A stretch of DNA of 64,000 nt from Acuticoccus sediminis (GCF_003258595.1 NZ_QHHQ01000002.1:310001-374000); one strand, 5' to 3'; counted from the first letter of the stretch, positions 34,926 through 44,759 are shown. The notes: generated by a model from the letters alone, not told the origin. Numbers and translations: made by a program.

Positions 34926-36491
34926 TCAGTGCGGCGCGCGCAGCCGGTGCAGGGTCGGCAGTACGCGCCCGAGGTCGGCGGAACGGCCCTCGCCGAGGGC
35001 GAAGTAGACGTCGCGGAAGATCGCGAAGAGCTCGTCGTAGACCGCGACGGCGGCAGGATCGGGCGCGAAACGGCGCATCGGCGGGCAGAGCGCGTCCTGA
35101 CCGGCCTCGATGCTGTCGAACGCCCCGGCGGCGAGACCCGCAAAGACGCAGGACCCCACCCCGACCGGCGAGCGCGTCGGCACGAGGATGTCCCGGCCGA
35201 GGGCGTTGGCGTAGACCTGGTTCAGCGTCTCGCTGCGCTGCGGCACGCCCCCGGCGTTGATGATCCGCTCCGACGGCACGCCCCCCTCGCCCATGCGGTC
35301 GACGATGACGCGCACGTGGAGCGCCATCCCCTCGATCGCCGCGAAGAGCTCGTCCGCCGCGGTCGAGCTCAGCGTCCAGCCCATCGTCACGCCGCCGAGG
35401 TCCGGACGCACCAGCACGGTCCGGTCGCCGTTGTCCCACGGCACGCGCAGGAGGCCCGTCTGCGCCGCACGATAGGACACGACCTCCTCGCCGAGGTCGG
35501 CAAGCGAGCGGCCCGCGCGCCGCGCGATGGCGTCGAACACGTCGCCGGTGGCCGACTGCCCGGCCTCCACGCCCATGTGCGCCGGGTGAACGCTGCCGGG
35601 GACGAGACCGCACAGGCCCGGGATGGTCCCGCTGTCCCTCGGTCCCAGCGCGATGATGCAGGTGGACGTGCCCACGACGTTGACGATGTCGCCCATCCGG
35701 CAGCCGGAGCCGACGGCGTCCCAATGTGCGTCGAACGCGCCGACCGGGATCGGAATCCCCGCCGCGAGCCCCAGCCGCTCGGCCCACTCGGCCGACAGGT
35801 GCCCGGCGATCCGGTCCGACGTCGCGACCTCGCCCGCAAGGCGGTCGTTGATGCCGGCAAGGCGCGGGTCGACCTTGGCGAGGAGTTCCTCCGGCGGGAG
35901 CCCGCCCCACTTGGGGTTCCACATCCACTTGTGGCCGAGCGCGCAGACCGAGCGGACGGCGTCGGCCGGGCGCGTCACGCCGGCGAGCGTCGCGGCGACC
36001 ATGTCGCAGTGCTCGAAGGCGGAGGCCATGCGGCCTGCCTCGGGGTCGTGGCGCAGGAAGTGGAGGAGCTTGGCGTAGCCCCATTCGTGCGAGTAGACGC
36101 CGCCGCACCAGTCGATCGCCTCGTGCCCGGAGGCGCGGAACACCTCGGTGATCTCGGCCGCCTCGCGGTGGGCGCGGTGGTCGCACCACAGATAGTACTC
36201 GCCCACCGGCTCGAGATTCTCGTCCACCGGGATGACGCTCGACCCGGTCGTGTCGCAGGCGATCGCTGCGACGTCGCGCCCGTCGATGCCCGCGTCGGCC
36301 ACCGCCGCGCGCGTCGCCGTCGCGAGCGCCTCCATGTGGTCCGCGTGGGACTGGGTGGCGCGATAGGGATCGGCGGGGCTGGTATGGAGCGGATAGGGCG
36401 CGACGGCGGTGCCGAGATGCTCGCCCGACGTCTCCATCAGGGTGACGCGGACGCTCAGGGTGCCGAAGTCGACGCCGGCGACGATGGCCAT
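34926..36491 (-). CDS. araB-like: FGGY carbohydrate kinase, ribulokinase-like
   Basis: A 521-aa sugar kinase. The N-terminal phosphate-1 loop VAGVDFGTLSVRVTLM, substrate region ACDTTGSSVIPVD and YLWCDHRAHREA, and the C-terminal GGVPQRSETLNQVYANALG with VGSCVFAGLAAGAF are those of AraB-type ribulokinases. It phosphorylates a ketopentose, probably L-ribulose, to the 5-phosphate used by the adjacent AraD-like epimerase. The araD-like stop lies 3 nt before this start on the same strand. The operon has no arabinose isomerase in the window, so the exact imported sugar (L-arabinose, L-ribulose or a pentitol-derived ketose) is open. Confidence 0.9.
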   Translation of the reverse strand: MAIVAGVDFGTLSVRVTLMETSGEHLGTAVAPYPLHTSPADPYRATQSHADHMEALATATRAAVADAGIDGRDVAAIACDTTGSSVIPVDENLEPVGEYYLWCDHRAHREAAEITEVFRASGHEAIDWCGGVYSHEWGYAKLLHFLRHDPEAGRMASAFEHCDMVAATLAGVTRPADAVRSVCALGHKWMWNPKWGGLPPEELLAKVDPRLAGINDRLAGEVATSDRIAGHLSAEWAERLGLAAGIPIPVGAFDAHWDAVGSGCRMGDIVNVVGTSTCIIALGPRDSGTIPGLCGLVPGSVHPAHMGVEAGQSATGDVFDAIARRAGRSLADLGEEVVSYRAAQTGLLRVPWDNGDRTVLVRPDLGGVTMGWTLSSTAADELFAAIEGMALHVRVIVDRMGEGGVPSERIINAGGVPQRSETLNQVYANALGRDILVPTRSPVGVGSCVFAGLAAGAFDSIEAGQDALCPPMRRFAPDPAAVAVYDELFAIFRDVYFALGEGRSADLGRVLPTLHRLRAPH

Positions 36492-36494
36492 GGA

Positions 36495-37184
36495 TTATTG
36501 CCCGTAGGTCGCTGCGGCACCGTGCTTGCGCAGGTAGTGCCGGTCGCGCAGGTGGTCGGTGATGGCCCCGGTGCCCGGGGCCAGCGTCAGCGTCAGGTAG
36601 GCCATGCGGGCGATCTCCTCGAGGAGATAGGCGTTCTGTACCGCCGCCTGCGGTGTCGGCCCCCATACGAACGGCCCGTGCCCCTGGACGAGCGCCGCCG
36701 GCACCTCGGCCGGGTCGCGGTCCCGGAAGGCCTCGACGATGACCTCGCCCGTCGCCTCCACGTAGGAGGCGCCGGTCTCGTCCGGCCGCAGTGCCCGGGT
36801 CACGGGGACGGGCCCGCGGAAGTAGTCCGCGTGGGTGGTGCCGAGGCAGGGGATCTCCCGTCCGGCCTGGGCGAAGATGGTGGCGTAGGTGGAATGGGTG
36901 TGGACGACGCCGCCGATCCCGCCGAACGCCCGGTAGAGGACGACGTGGGTGGCAAGGTCGGAGGACGGCTTGAAGCGGTTGTCCTGCGGCACCCCGTCCA
37001 GCGTCGTGATGACGATCTGGTCGGCCGTCAGCTCGGCATAGGGGACACCGCTCGGCTTGATGGCGATACGCCCGGCCTCGCGGTCGATCCCGCTCGCGTT
37101 TCCGAAGGTGGAGATGACGAGGCCGCGGGCGACCGTTTCCACGTTGGCCGCGCGCACCTGCTCTTTCAGCGCATCAAGGGTCAT
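36495..37184 (-). CDS. araD-like: L-ribulose-5-phosphate 4-epimerase-like protein
   Basis: A 229-aa class II aldolase/AraD-type enzyme. The zinc ligands are visible in VVHTHSTYATIFAQAG, and GLVISTFGNASGIDREAG and KPSGVPYAELTAD are typical of AraD. A third metal histidine is likely in ALVQGHGPFVWG. It converts L-ribulose-5-phosphate to D-xylulose-5-phosphate. It sits between the sugar-binding protein and kinase genes in the DeoR-controlled minus-strand operon. The gap from the binding-protein gene (124 nt) carries a strong hairpin. Confidence 0.92.
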   Translation of the reverse strand: MTLDALKEQVRAANVETVARGLVISTFGNASGIDREAGRIAIKPSGVPYAELTADQIVITTLDGVPQDNRFKPSSDLATHVVLYRAFGGIGGVVHTHSTYATIFAQAGREIPCLGTTHADYFRGPVPVTRALRPDETGASYVEATGEVIVEAFRDRDPAEVPAALVQGHGPFVWGPTPQAAVQNAYLLEEIARMAYLTLTLAPGTGAITDHLRDRHYLRKHGAAATYGQ

Positions 37185-37252
37185 GATCCGTCCGGTGGTT
37201 GGACGGCCCGCGCCTTGCGCCCGGAGGGCGGCGCGGACCGTGGTCGCGGGAT

Positions 37253-37275
37253 GGCCGCGCCGGCGTGGCGCGGCC
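37253..37275 (-). terminator. 9-bp hairpin after the sugar-binding protein gene
   Basis: GGCCGCGCC and GGCGCGGCC pair perfectly around a 5-nt loop, 34 nt past the binding-protein stop in the direction of transcription. No T-run follows. As with the other binding-protein genes in the window, it may attenuate read-through into araD or protect the mRNA end. Confidence 0.45.
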
Positions 37276-37308
37276 GGTGGCGCTGCCCGCGCCGTGGCGA
37301 GGCCGACC

Positions 37309-38253
37309 TCAGCGGGGGGCGGTCCAGCCCTTGTAGCCCTCGAGGTTGCCGGCGGTGATGAGTTCGGGGTCGAGGAGCACCGTGTCCTCCGCCGGCGCCT
37401 TCCCCTGGAACGCGTCGTAGCCCATCTTCAGCGCCTCGCCCGCCATCACGTAGGGATCCTGCGAGGCCGAGGCCTTGATGAGCGAGGAGTCGCTCTGCAG
37501 TTCCTTCTCGATGTCCGGCGCGCCGTCCACCGCCGTGATGATGAACTCCGAGCGGCCGAGCTGCTTGGCGGCGAGCTGGGCGCCGATCGCGGTCGGATCG
37601 TTGATCGCGAACACCGCGTCGATGTCGTCGTAGCGGGTCAGGAGGCCCTGCATCACCGCGAGGCCGCCCTCGCGCGAGCCCTGGCCGTTCTGGTCGTCGG
37701 AGAGGACGTTGATGCCGCCGTGCTCGTCGAACACCTCCTTGCAGCCCTGGACGCGGTCGAGGATCGAGGACGAGGCCGGACCGTTGATGATGATGACGTT
37801 CCCCTCCTCGCCGATCTCGTCGATGATGTACTGGCACGCCTTGCGCCCGGCGGCGACGTTGTCGGTCATCACGGTGACGTCCGCGCCCGGGGCCGACACG
37901 TCGAACGCGGCGACGGTGATGCCGGCGTTCTGCGCGCGCTTCACGGCCGGACCGATCGCCTTCGCATCGACCGCGTTCAGCATGATGATGTCGACGCCCG
38001 CGGCGATGAAGTTGTCGATCTGGCTGACCTGCTTGTTGAGGTCGTAGTCGGCGGAGACCGACGTCACCTGCACGTCCGGATTGATCTCCTTGGCGCGGTC
38101 CTCGATGCCCTTGATGGTGGCGACGAAGAACGGGTTGCCGAGCAGGCCGACGGAGATGCCGATCGACTTCAGCTCCTTGTCCTGTGCGGCGGCGCCGGTG
38201 GCGACCATCGCGGCGAGCGCGGTGGTGGCGAGCAGCTTGGTCAAAGTACGCAT
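37309..38253 (-). CDS. sugar ABC transporter substrate-binding protein (RbsB-like)
   Basis: A 314-aa periplasmic sugar-binding protein (Peripla_BP_4/RbsB fold). A signal peptide of about 23 residues ends TGAAAQ before DKELKSIG; NPFFVATIKGIEDRAKE, FIAAGVDIIMLNAVDA and AVFAINDPTAIGA are typical. ATG 38253 follows GGGAGGAAG; twelve upstream in-frame codons lack such a site. It feeds the permease and two-domain ATPase encoded upstream in this operon. The pentose catabolic genes downstream suggest a pentose ligand. Confidence 0.92.
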   Translation of the reverse strand: MRTLTKLLATTALAAMVATGAAAQDKELKSIGISVGLLGNPFFVATIKGIEDRAKEINPDVQVTSVSADYDLNKQVSQIDNFIAAGVDIIMLNAVDAKAIGPAVKRAQNAGITVAAFDVSAPGADVTVMTDNVAAGRKACQYIIDEIGEEGNVIIINGPASSSILDRVQGCKEVFDEHGGINVLSDDQNGQGSREGGLAVMQGLLTRYDDIDAVFAINDPTAIGAQLAAKQLGRSEFIITAVDGAPDIEKELQSDSSLIKASASQDPYVMAGEALKMGYDAFQGKAPAEDTVLLDPELITAGNLEGYKGWTAPR

Positions 38254-38275
38254 GTGTGCTTCCTCCCTGTTGGCC

Positions 38276-39265
38276 TCAGGCTCCGACACCCCTGAGGCGG
38301 TAGCGATCGAGGGCGACGGCGACTATGATGACGAGGCCCTTGATGATGAACTGCCAGATGTCCGACACGCCGGTCAGGATGAGACCGTTCGATAGGACGG
38401 CGATGATGAGCGCGCCGATGAGCGTGCCCCAGATGGACCCGACGCCGCCCACGAACGACGTCCCGCCGAGGATGACCGCGGCGATGGCATCGAGTTCGTA
38501 GGCCTGGCCGAGCTGCAGGCCGTTGGCCGCATAAAGGCGCGCCGCCGACATGACGCCGCCGAGGCCGGCCATCAGCCCCGACATGGCGTAGACGAAGAGC
38601 AGCACGAGGCTCACCTTGATGCCGGTGAGGCGCGCCGCCTCCTGGTTGCCGCCGATGGAGTAGATCCACAGGCCCAGCACCGTACGGCGCAGGATCACCC
38701 ACGAGAGCAGGATGACGGCGATGGCAATGATCGCGAGCCACGGCACGCCGAAGATCGACCCGTTGCCGATGAAGTCGAACGGCAGGTCCGAGTTGAAGAC
38801 GGTCGTGTCCGCACCCAGCAGGCGCGCGAGGCCGCGCACCGCGGTCAGCGTACCGAGCGTGACGATGAAGGGTGGCAGCTTGAGGTAGGCGATGAGGCCG
38901 CCGTTGACGAGGCCGCAGGCGAGGCCCATCGCGAGGCCGAGCGGAATCCCCACTAGGCCGATGTCGGGCCACAGCGAGGCGATCACCGCCACCATCGCCG
39001 AGGCCGCCAACACCGAGCCGACCGAGAGGTCGATGCCGCCGGTCAGGATGACGAAGGTCATGCCGGCCGCGAGCACGATGTTGATCGAGGCCTGCTGCAT
39101 GACGATCGACAGGTTGTTGACCGTCAGGAACTTGCCGGAGAGCAGCTCGAACCCGATCCCCAGGAGGATGAGCACCGGGAGCATCCCGAGCGCCGTGAAG
39201 AGGACGCGGAGCTGCTGCTTGCGGTCGACCGCGCTCGGGGCTTCGTCCTTCGTCGCAGTGGTCAC
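38276..39265 (-). CDS. sugar ABC transporter permease (RbsC-like)
   Basis: A 329-aa inner-membrane permease of the ribose/xylose (BPD_transp_2) family with 8-10 hydrophobic segments. [20 protein letters not shown] and [12 protein letters not shown], then [19 protein letters not shown] and [17 protein letters not shown] are the family hallmarks. Its start overlaps the ATPase stop by 4 nt (39262-39265). A cytoplasmic N-terminus of about 25 residues precedes the first helix. Only one permease gene is present, consistent with a homodimer. Confidence 0.93.
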   Translation of the reverse strand: MTTATKDEAPSAVDRKQQLRVLFTALGMLPVLILLGIGFELLSGKFLTVNNLSIVMQQASINIVLAAGMTFVILTGGIDLSVGSVLAASAMVAVIASLWPDIGLVGIPLGLAMGLACGLVNGGLIAYLKLPPFIVTLGTLTAVRGLARLLGADTTVFNSDLPFDFIGNGSIFGVPWLAIIAIAVILLSWVILRRTVLGLWIYSIGGNQEAARLTGIKVSLVLLFVYAMSGLMAGLGGVMSAARLYAANGLQLGQAYELDAIAAVILGGTSFVGGVGSIWGTLIGALIIAVLSNGLILTGVSDIWQFIIKGLVIIVAVALDRYRLRGVGA

Positions 39266-40803
39266 GCTCTCGCTCCTTCGCTCGCCCGCGCCGCACCGAT
39301 GGCGCCAGTGGAATAGGCCATGATCTCCTCCTGCCGGATCGGCTCGCCGCGCGGTGGTGCCACTTCGCCGGCGATCGTCCCCTCGCGCATGACGAGCACG
39401 CGGTCCGCGACGCCGATGATCTCCGGCAGCTCGGAGGAGATCACCACGACGGCGATCCCGTCGCGCGCGAGGCCGTCGATGAGGCGGTAGATCTCGGATT
39501 TCGCGCCGACGTCGACGCCGCGGGTCGGCTCGTCGAGGATGACGACGCGCGGGCCGAGCTCCAGAAGGCGCGCCAGCAGGACCTTCTGCTGGTTGCCGCC
39601 GGACAGGGCGCTGGTGTTGATCCGGGTGTTGGGCGCGCGGATCGCCAGCGACTTCATCGCCTTGTCGGCGCGGCGCTGGCCGGCTTTGAAGTCGATGAGC
39701 CCGGCCGAGCGCGCGTCGCGCTGCATGACGCCGATGTTGACGTTCTCGGAAATCGTCATGTCGAGGAAGAGGCCGAGACCCTTGCGGTCCTCGGTGAGGT
39801 AGGCAATGCCGTGGTCCAGCGCGTCGCGGGGCGTCGCGATCGCGAGCGTCTCGCCGTCGAGGATGACGCGGCCCTCGGCCGGTTTCTCCGCCCCGTAGAT
39901 GAGCCGCGCCAGCTCCGTGCGGCCGGAGCCGACGAGGCCGGCGACGCCGATCACCTCGCCGTGGCGCACCTCGAAGGAGCAGTCGTGGACGAAGTGCCCG
40001 TCGCCGAGGCCCTCCACGCGCAGCACCACGTCCCCCGGCTCGGCCGCCGCCGCGTGGTCCTTCTTGTAGAACGTGGAGAGGTCGCGCCCGACCATCATCG
40101 AGACGACCCGCTCGGCGCTGATCTCGTCCTTCGCGAGCGTGCCCACGTACTGGCCGTCGCGCAGGATCGTGCAGCGGTCGGCGAGGGCGTACACCTCGTC
40201 CATCCGGTGGGAGATGTAGATGATGGCGATCCCGTCGGCCTTCAGCGCGGCGATGACGTCGAACAGCTTCTCCGTCTCGCGGGTGGTAAGCGCGGTGGTC
40301 GGCTCGTCCATCACGATGAGGCGGGCGTTGGTGGAGAGCGCGCGGGCGATCTCCACCATCTGCCGCTCGCCGAGCGACAGGCGGCCCAGCGTCGTGTCGG
40401 GCCGGAAGGTGAGGCCGAGGCGGCGGTTGAGGATGTCGCCGGCGCGGCGGTTCATCTCGCCGCGGTCGACGAAGAGGCCGCGGCGCGGCTCGGCGCCGAG
40501 AAAGATGTTCTCCGCCACCGTCAGGTTCGGCGACAGCGCCAGCTCCTGATAGATGACGGCGATGCCGTTCGCCTTGGCGAGCTTGGGGTCGCCCGTCGGC
40601 ACCTTCTCCCCGGCGATGAGGATCTCGCCGCCGCGGTCGGCGACGTAGGCGCCCGAGAGGATCTTCATCAGGGTGGACTTGCCCGCCCCGTTTTCGCCCA
40701 TCAGCGCGTGAACCTCGCCGGGATCGACGGTGAGGGAGACGTTCGAGAGCGCCATGACGGGCCCGAACGTCTTGGAGATGCCACGCATTTCGAGAAGGGT
40801 CAT
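39262..40803 (-). CDS. sugar ABC transporter ATPase with two ABC domains (RbsA-like)
   Basis: A 513-aa protein with two fused ABC domains. The first has Walker [10 protein letters not shown] (G36-T44), signature [15 protein letters not shown] and Walker [12 protein letters not shown]; the second has the degenerate loop [10 protein letters not shown] near 280 and [17 protein letters not shown], as usual for RbsA/XylG proteins. ATG 40803 overlaps the DeoR gene stop by 4 nt; the longer open frame to 41244 is a shadow of that gene. It powers sugar uptake with the RbsC-like permease. Confidence 0.93.
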   Translation of the reverse strand: MTLLEMRGISKTFGPVMALSNVSLTVDPGEVHALMGENGAGKSTLMKILSGAYVADRGGEILIAGEKVPTGDPKLAKANGIAVIYQELALSPNLTVAENIFLGAEPRRGLFVDRGEMNRRAGDILNRRLGLTFRPDTTLGRLSLGERQMVEIARALSTNARLIVMDEPTTALTTRETEKLFDVIAALKADGIAIIYISHRMDEVYALADRCTILRDGQYVGTLAKDEISAERVVSMMVGRDLSTFYKKDHAAAAEPGDVVLRVEGLGDGHFVHDCSFEVRHGEVIGVAGLVGSGRTELARLIYGAEKPAEGRVILDGETLAIATPRDALDHGIAYLTEDRKGLGLFLDMTISENVNIGVMQRDARSAGLIDFKAGQRRADKAMKSLAIRAPNTRINTSALSGGNQQKVLLARLLELGPRVVILDEPTRGVDVGAKSEIYRLIDGLARDGIAVVVISSELPEIIGVADRVLVMREGTIAGEVAPPRGEPIRQEEIMAYSTGAIGAARASEGARA

Positions 40804-41582
40804 TGGGTCCTCCCGCTGATCTCGGCGACGATGAGGTTGACCCCCTCCTCGCGCACCATCCGCTCGTCCGCCGCCGAAATTCCCTCGTCCGTCACCAGGG
40901 TGGTGATGCGCGACATCGGCAGCGCCACCATCGGCGGGCGCAGCGCGAACTTGGAGGAATCGACGAGGACGATGATTTCGTTCGCCCGCGCGCTCATCTC
41001 CTTCACGAAGTGCACCAGCAGCGGATGCTGCTCGAGGATGCCCTGTCCGGAGACCCCCAGCGCGCCGACGTAGAACTGGGCGGCATAGTGCGTCGGTCCG
41101 GGCACCGGGTCGTAGAGGATGCCGGGCTCGCGGTGGATGTCGCCGCCGCCGACGGTGAGGTGGCAGGTACCGTTCTCGGCGAGGTAGGCCGCGAGCGGCA
41201 TGGAGTTGGTGAAGACGCGCACGTTGCGCAGCGCCAGACGGCACCCGAACGTGAAGCAGGTCGAGCCGGCGTGGACGATGATGGACGACCCGTCGCGCAC
41301 CAGCCCCTCGGCGGCCATGGCGATGGCGCGCTTCTGCTCCACCGCAAGGTCGCGGTTTTCCACGAACGGAAGCGCGGAGGGCGGGCGGCGGCGGAGGTTG
41401 TCCTCGAGGGCCGCGACGCCGCCGTAGACTTTCCGCGCGACGCCGGCCTCGTTCAGCTTGTCGATATCGCGCCGGACGGTCGCGGCGGAGACGCCGAGCG
41501 CCTGCTGCAGCTCGCGCACGGACACGAATGTCTGTGACGACAGTAGCTCGACGATGGACTGTTGCCGCTCAAGGTCGCTCAT
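40800..41582 (-). CDS. DeoR-family transcription regulator
   Basis: A 260-aa sugar-responsive repressor. The N-terminal DeoR helix-turn-helix is [20 protein letters not shown] with [15 protein letters not shown]; the C-terminal DeoRC domain, which senses a phosphorylated sugar, includes [14 protein letters not shown] and [14 protein letters not shown]. It is the first gene of the minus-strand sugar operon and overlaps the ATPase gene by 4 nt. A perfect 8-bp inverted repeat lies 67-86 nt upstream of its start (41649-41668) and is a likely operator, implying autoregulation. Confidence 0.9.
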   Translation of the reverse strand: MSDLERQQSIVELLSSQTFVSVRELQQALGVSAATVRRDIDKLNEAGVARKVYGGVAALEDNLRRRPPSALPFVENRDLAVEQKRAIAMAAEGLVRDGSSIIVHAGSTCFTFGCRLALRNVRVFTNSMPLAAYLAENGTCHLTVGGGDIHREPGILYDPVPGPTHYAAQFYVGALGVSGQGILEQHPLLVHFVKEMSARANEIIVLVDSSKFALRPPMVALPMSRITTLVTDEGISAADERMVREEGVNLIVAEISGRTQ

Positions 41583-42051
41583 CCCGGGCCGCCGTTTTGT
41601 TACGACTTGCGCATGAAATTAGCGCATTCGCTCACCGGCGCAACAACAAATGATTGGCTTCAATCATTATCCGCTCACAGACCGTCACGGCCGGAGGGCA
41701 TTGTGGTGCTCCGTCAGGCCGTTAGCCGCCGTCGCCGACGCGGACCGCCGGTCGCATGCGACGAAGGTGGGAGAAGCGGCGAAGGCTTGGCGCGCGGCAT
41801 GCCACTTCGGGGTGCGACTGCGGACGAAGCGGCCGAGGTGCGATGGAATGTCCCTGCCCTCGACCGGGTGCGGCGGGTCGGCCGGCGACCGGGTGCCGCA
41901 AATCGCATGGAAGTCAGAGATTTGCGCAGCGCCCGTCGGAAACTTGTTCGACGAGCATGTCAGGTTTGGCTTTGATTACACTGTGTTGAAGTGATCGGGA
42001 GACTCTGTGAAAGAGTGAGCCTGTCGAGCCGAGCTTACAGGAAACGGACCC
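41583..42051. other. 469-nt divergent control region
   Basis: This gap separates the DeoR operon (minus) from the Tat amidohydrolase gene (plus). It holds the inverted repeat at 41649-41668. Open frames are present but lack coding character. The segment 41965-42030 is AT-richer than the surroundings (GGCTTTGATTACACTGTG, GAAGTGATCGGG) and is the likely promoter and leader of the amidohydrolase. Confidence 0.4.
41649..41668. promoter_or_regulatory. inverted repeat AATGATTG-N4-CAATCATT, probable DeoR operator
   Basis: Two perfect 8-bp arms are separated by GCTT. The site lies in the gap upstream of the DeoR-type regulator and is strikingly AT-rich for this genome. DeoR repressors often bind such sites near their own promoter. 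Binding by the adjacent regulator is an inference. Confidence 0.6.
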
Positions 42052-43545
42052 ATGTGCGCGTGCGCCTACCTGCAGACCGCCGAAGACCACGCCCATCACG
42101 GCGCAGGGTGCCGCTGCGGGGCGCCTGAAACGCTCGCGGCCTTCCGGCGGATCGAGGCGCACCTGTCGCGGCGCGAGCTCCTCGGCGGCGCGGCGGCGGT
42201 CATGGGACTCTTCGCCGGGTTCGGCCTCACGCCGCACACCGCCTGGGGCCAGACCGCCGGGCAGCCGCTCCTCATCACCAACGTGCGCGTGTTCGACGGT
42301 CTGACGCTCCGCATGCGTGACGACGTCGACGTCCTCGTCGAGGGCGGCAGGATCGCGGCGCTGCCCCCGCGCGGCGAGGGACCCGCCGACGCCGCCCGCT
42401 TCGACGGCGGCGGCCGGGCCCTCATCCCCGGCCTGATCGATTGCCACTGGCACGCCACCCTCACCAGCGTCTCGCAGATGACCGCCATGTCGGCGGACAT
42501 CGCCTACGTGCAGTTCATCGCCGCGCGCGAGGCCGGCGAGACGGTGATGCGCGGCTTCACCACCGTGCGCGACACCGGCGGCCCCGCGTTCGCGCTGAAG
42601 CGGGCCATCGACGAGGGGATCTGCGAGGGGCCGCGCATCTTCCCGTCCGGCGCGATGATCTCGCAGACCGCCGGCCACGGCGACTACCGCCCGGTGAATC
42701 ACCTGCCGTGGGCCTTCCGCGATCCGCTAAGCTACGCCGAGGAAGTCGGCGTCTCGGCGCTCGCGGACGGTCGCGCAGCGGTGCTGCTGCGCACGCGCGA
42801 GCAGCTGATGAAGGGCGCCTCGCAGATCAAGCTGATGGCCGGCGGCGGCGTCTCCTCGCTCTACGATCCGCTCGACACGATGCAGTTCACGCTCGACGAG
42901 CTGCGCGCCGGCGTCGAGGCGGCCTCCGACTGGGGCACGTACGTGTGCACCCACGTCTACACCGCCGCCGGGATCCGGCGCTCGATCGAGGCGGGCGTGA
43001 AGTGCATCGAGCACGGCCAGCTCGCCGACGAGGCGACGGTGAAGCTGATGGCCGACGAGGGGATCTGGTGGTCGATCCAGCCCTTCCTCGCCGACGAGGA
43101 CGCCAACGTGAAGGCGCTGCCCGAGCAGCGTACGCAGCAGGAGTACGTCGCCGAGGGCACTGTGCGCGCCTACGAGATGATGCTGCACCACCGCGTCAAG
43201 AGCGCGTTCGGCACCGACATCCTGATGTCGCCGGGGCTCGCGAAGACCCAGGGGCGCCAGCTCGCCAAGCTGACGCGCTTCATGAGCCCGCTGGAGACGC
43301 TGCGTCATGCGACCGGCCGCGCGGGCGAGCTCCTCGCCCTTTCGGGCGAACGGGCGCCCTACGGCGGCGCGCCGCTCGGCGTCATCGCCCCCGGAGCCCT
43401 CGCCGACCTCCTCATCGTCGACGGCGAGCCCGACCGGGACCTCACCTTCCTCGCCGACCCGGACGCCAGCCTGCGCCTCATCATGAAGGGCGGGCGTGTC
43501 GTGAAGGATACGATGTCCGCCCGGGGCGAGGCCGGCGCGCAGTAG
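42052..43545 (+). CDS. Tat-exported amidohydrolase (imidazolonepropionase/prolidase-like)
   Basis: A 497-aa metal-dependent amidohydrolase. All expected ligands are present: H132-W-H134, K260 (likely carboxylated, in SQIKLMAGGG), H301 (CTHVYTAAG), H321 (CIEHGQLAD) and D389 (FGTDIL). A twin-arginine signal S39-R40-R41-E-L-L is followed by a hydrophobic stretch to about residue 64, so the enzyme is probably exported folded. Unusually, the signal is preceded by a Cys/His-rich head (C2, C4, H13, H15, H16, C20, C22). Homologues hydrolyse peptide-like or amide bonds in dipeptides and N-acyl amino acids. ATG 42052 is preceded by ACAGGAAACGG. Confidence 0.85.
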   Translation: MCACAYLQTAEDHAHHGAGCRCGAPETLAAFRRIEAHLSRRELLGGAAAVMGLFAGFGLTPHTAWGQTAGQPLLITNVRVFDGLTLRMRDDVDVLVEGGRIAALPPRGEGPADAARFDGGGRALIPGLIDCHWHATLTSVSQMTAMSADIAYVQFIAAREAGETVMRGFTTVRDTGGPAFALKRAIDEGICEGPRIFPSGAMISQTAGHGDYRPVNHLPWAFRDPLSYAEEVGVSALADGRAAVLLRTREQLMKGASQIKLMAGGGVSSLYDPLDTMQFTLDELRAGVEAASDWGTYVCTHVYTAAGIRRSIEAGVKCIEHGQLADEATVKLMADEGIWWSIQPFLADEDANVKALPEQRTQQEYVAEGTVRAYEMMLHHRVKSAFGTDILMSPGLAKTQGRQLAKLTRFMSPLETLRHATGRAGELLALSGERAPYGGAPLGVIAPGALADLLIVDGEPDRDLTFLADPDASLRLIMKGGRVVKDTMSARGEAGAQ

Positions 43546-43643
43546 TCGCCGGCCCGGGCCCGCCGCAGGGCCGTGGCCAAACTCCGCCTAACCTCATCCT
43601 GAATAGATCAATCCGGCCGCCCGGCGCCCGAAAGGCTGAAACG

Positions 43644-44759
43644 ATGTGCACCTCCCTGGTCTACACCGATGCGTCCGGACAGCCGTACTTCGGCCGGACG
43701 CTCGAGCTGACGATCAACCTGCCGTACCAGATCGCCTACCTCCCCGCCGGCTTCGCCTTCCAGTCGCAAGTCGGTGACTACGCCCCTGTCGATTTCACGG
43801 CGAAGTACCCGTTCGTCGCCCTCACCATGCCGGGCCGCATGCCCACCGCCGACGCGCCGCTGGGCCTCGCCGACCTCAAGGTCGTCGAGGGGCTCAACGC
43901 GGCCGGCCTGACGTTCAGCGTCCTCTCCTATCCCGCGGCGGGGGGCGGCCATCAGGCGGTGGACAGGACTCGCGAGGTGCTGGCCGCGGCCGACCTCGGC
44001 GGCTGGGCGCTCGGCCAGTTCGCGACAGTCGCCGAGCTGAAGGCGGCGCTCGAGACGCAGCCGGTGATGCTGGAACCGCTCGCGGTCCTCGGCGGCGCGC
44101 CGACACCGTTCCACTACGTCGTGCATGACGCGGCGGGCACCTCGCTGGTGATCGAGTTCACGCGCGGCGAGCGGGCCGTCTACGACAACCCGGTCGGGGT
44201 CATGACGAACGGGCCGGAATTCACCTGGCACCTCACCAACCTCGGCAACTACACCTTCCTCAGCAACGTCGACACGCCGAGCGCGACGTTCGGCACCTAC
44301 AAGGCGGTGCAGCCCGATTCCGGCATCGCGACCGCAGGGCTGCCGTCCTCCAACACGTCGGTCGGCCGCTTCGTCCGGGCGGCCTACTATGCGCAGTTCA
44401 CCGAGAAGGCGGCGACGCCGGACGCGGCGGTGCTGGCGCTCGCGCACATCATGAACAACTTCGACCGGCCGCGCGGCGTGACGATCGACTACCCGGCGCC
44501 CGGCGGCGGCCACCTCGAGGTGCAGGGCCTCGAAGCGGACTGCACGACCGCATACGCCACCGAGTTCACCACCTGGACGAGCCTCGCCGACCTGACCCGC
44601 AGGCTCTTCTTCGTGCGCGACTACGGGCAGCTCAACTACACGAGGATCGACCTCGCCGCACTCGCGACGCTCGCCGAGCCGCGCCTCGTTCCCCTCGCCG
44701 GGTTGCCGGAGTTCCCGAGCGACGGCACCGACGCGCTGCGCGCTGCCCCGTCGCGATGA
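43644..44759 (+). CDS. Ntn-hydrolase: penicillin V acylase / bile salt hydrolase family
   Basis: A 371-aa linear amide C-N hydrolase of the choloylglycine hydrolase family. The nucleophile is Cys2, exposed by Met removal; R18 in YFGRTLEL, Asn in GVMTNGPEF and an Arg in TSVGRFVRAAYY fit the catalytic set. There is no signal peptide, so the enzyme is cytoplasmic or starts exactly at the processed Cys. These enzymes cleave N-acyl amides such as penicillin V, conjugated bile acids or acyl-homoserine lactones. It follows the Tat amidohydrolase by 98 nt, suggesting paired deacylation steps. Confidence 0.87.
   Translation: MCTSLVYTDASGQPYFGRTLELTINLPYQIAYLPAGFAFQSQVGDYAPVDFTAKYPFVALTMPGRMPTADAPLGLADLKVVEGLNAAGLTFSVLSYPAAGGGHQAVDRTREVLAAADLGGWALGQFATVAELKAALETQPVMLEPLAVLGGAPTPFHYVVHDAAGTSLVIEFTRGERAVYDNPVGVMTNGPEFTWHLTNLGNYTFLSNVDTPSATFGTYKAVQPDSGIATAGLPSSNTSVGRFVRAAYYAQFTEKAATPDAAVLALAHIMNNFDRPRGVTIDYPAPGGGHLEVQGLEADCTTAYATEFTTWTSLADLTRRLFFVRDYGQLNYTRIDLAALATLAEPRLVPLAGLPEFPSDGTDALRAAPSR

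Noticed and set aside
32952-37358. 1468-codon open frame on the plus strand
   Set aside because: It runs antiparallel to the TPR sulfotransferase, araB and araD genes and consists of Arg/Val/Gly/His-rich low-complexity sequence; it is a shadow frame of GC-rich coding DNA.
41650-41994. 114-codon frame in the DeoR-amidohydrolase gap
   Set aside because: It starts inside the inverted repeat at 41649-41668, has no ribosome-binding site and no family-like features.
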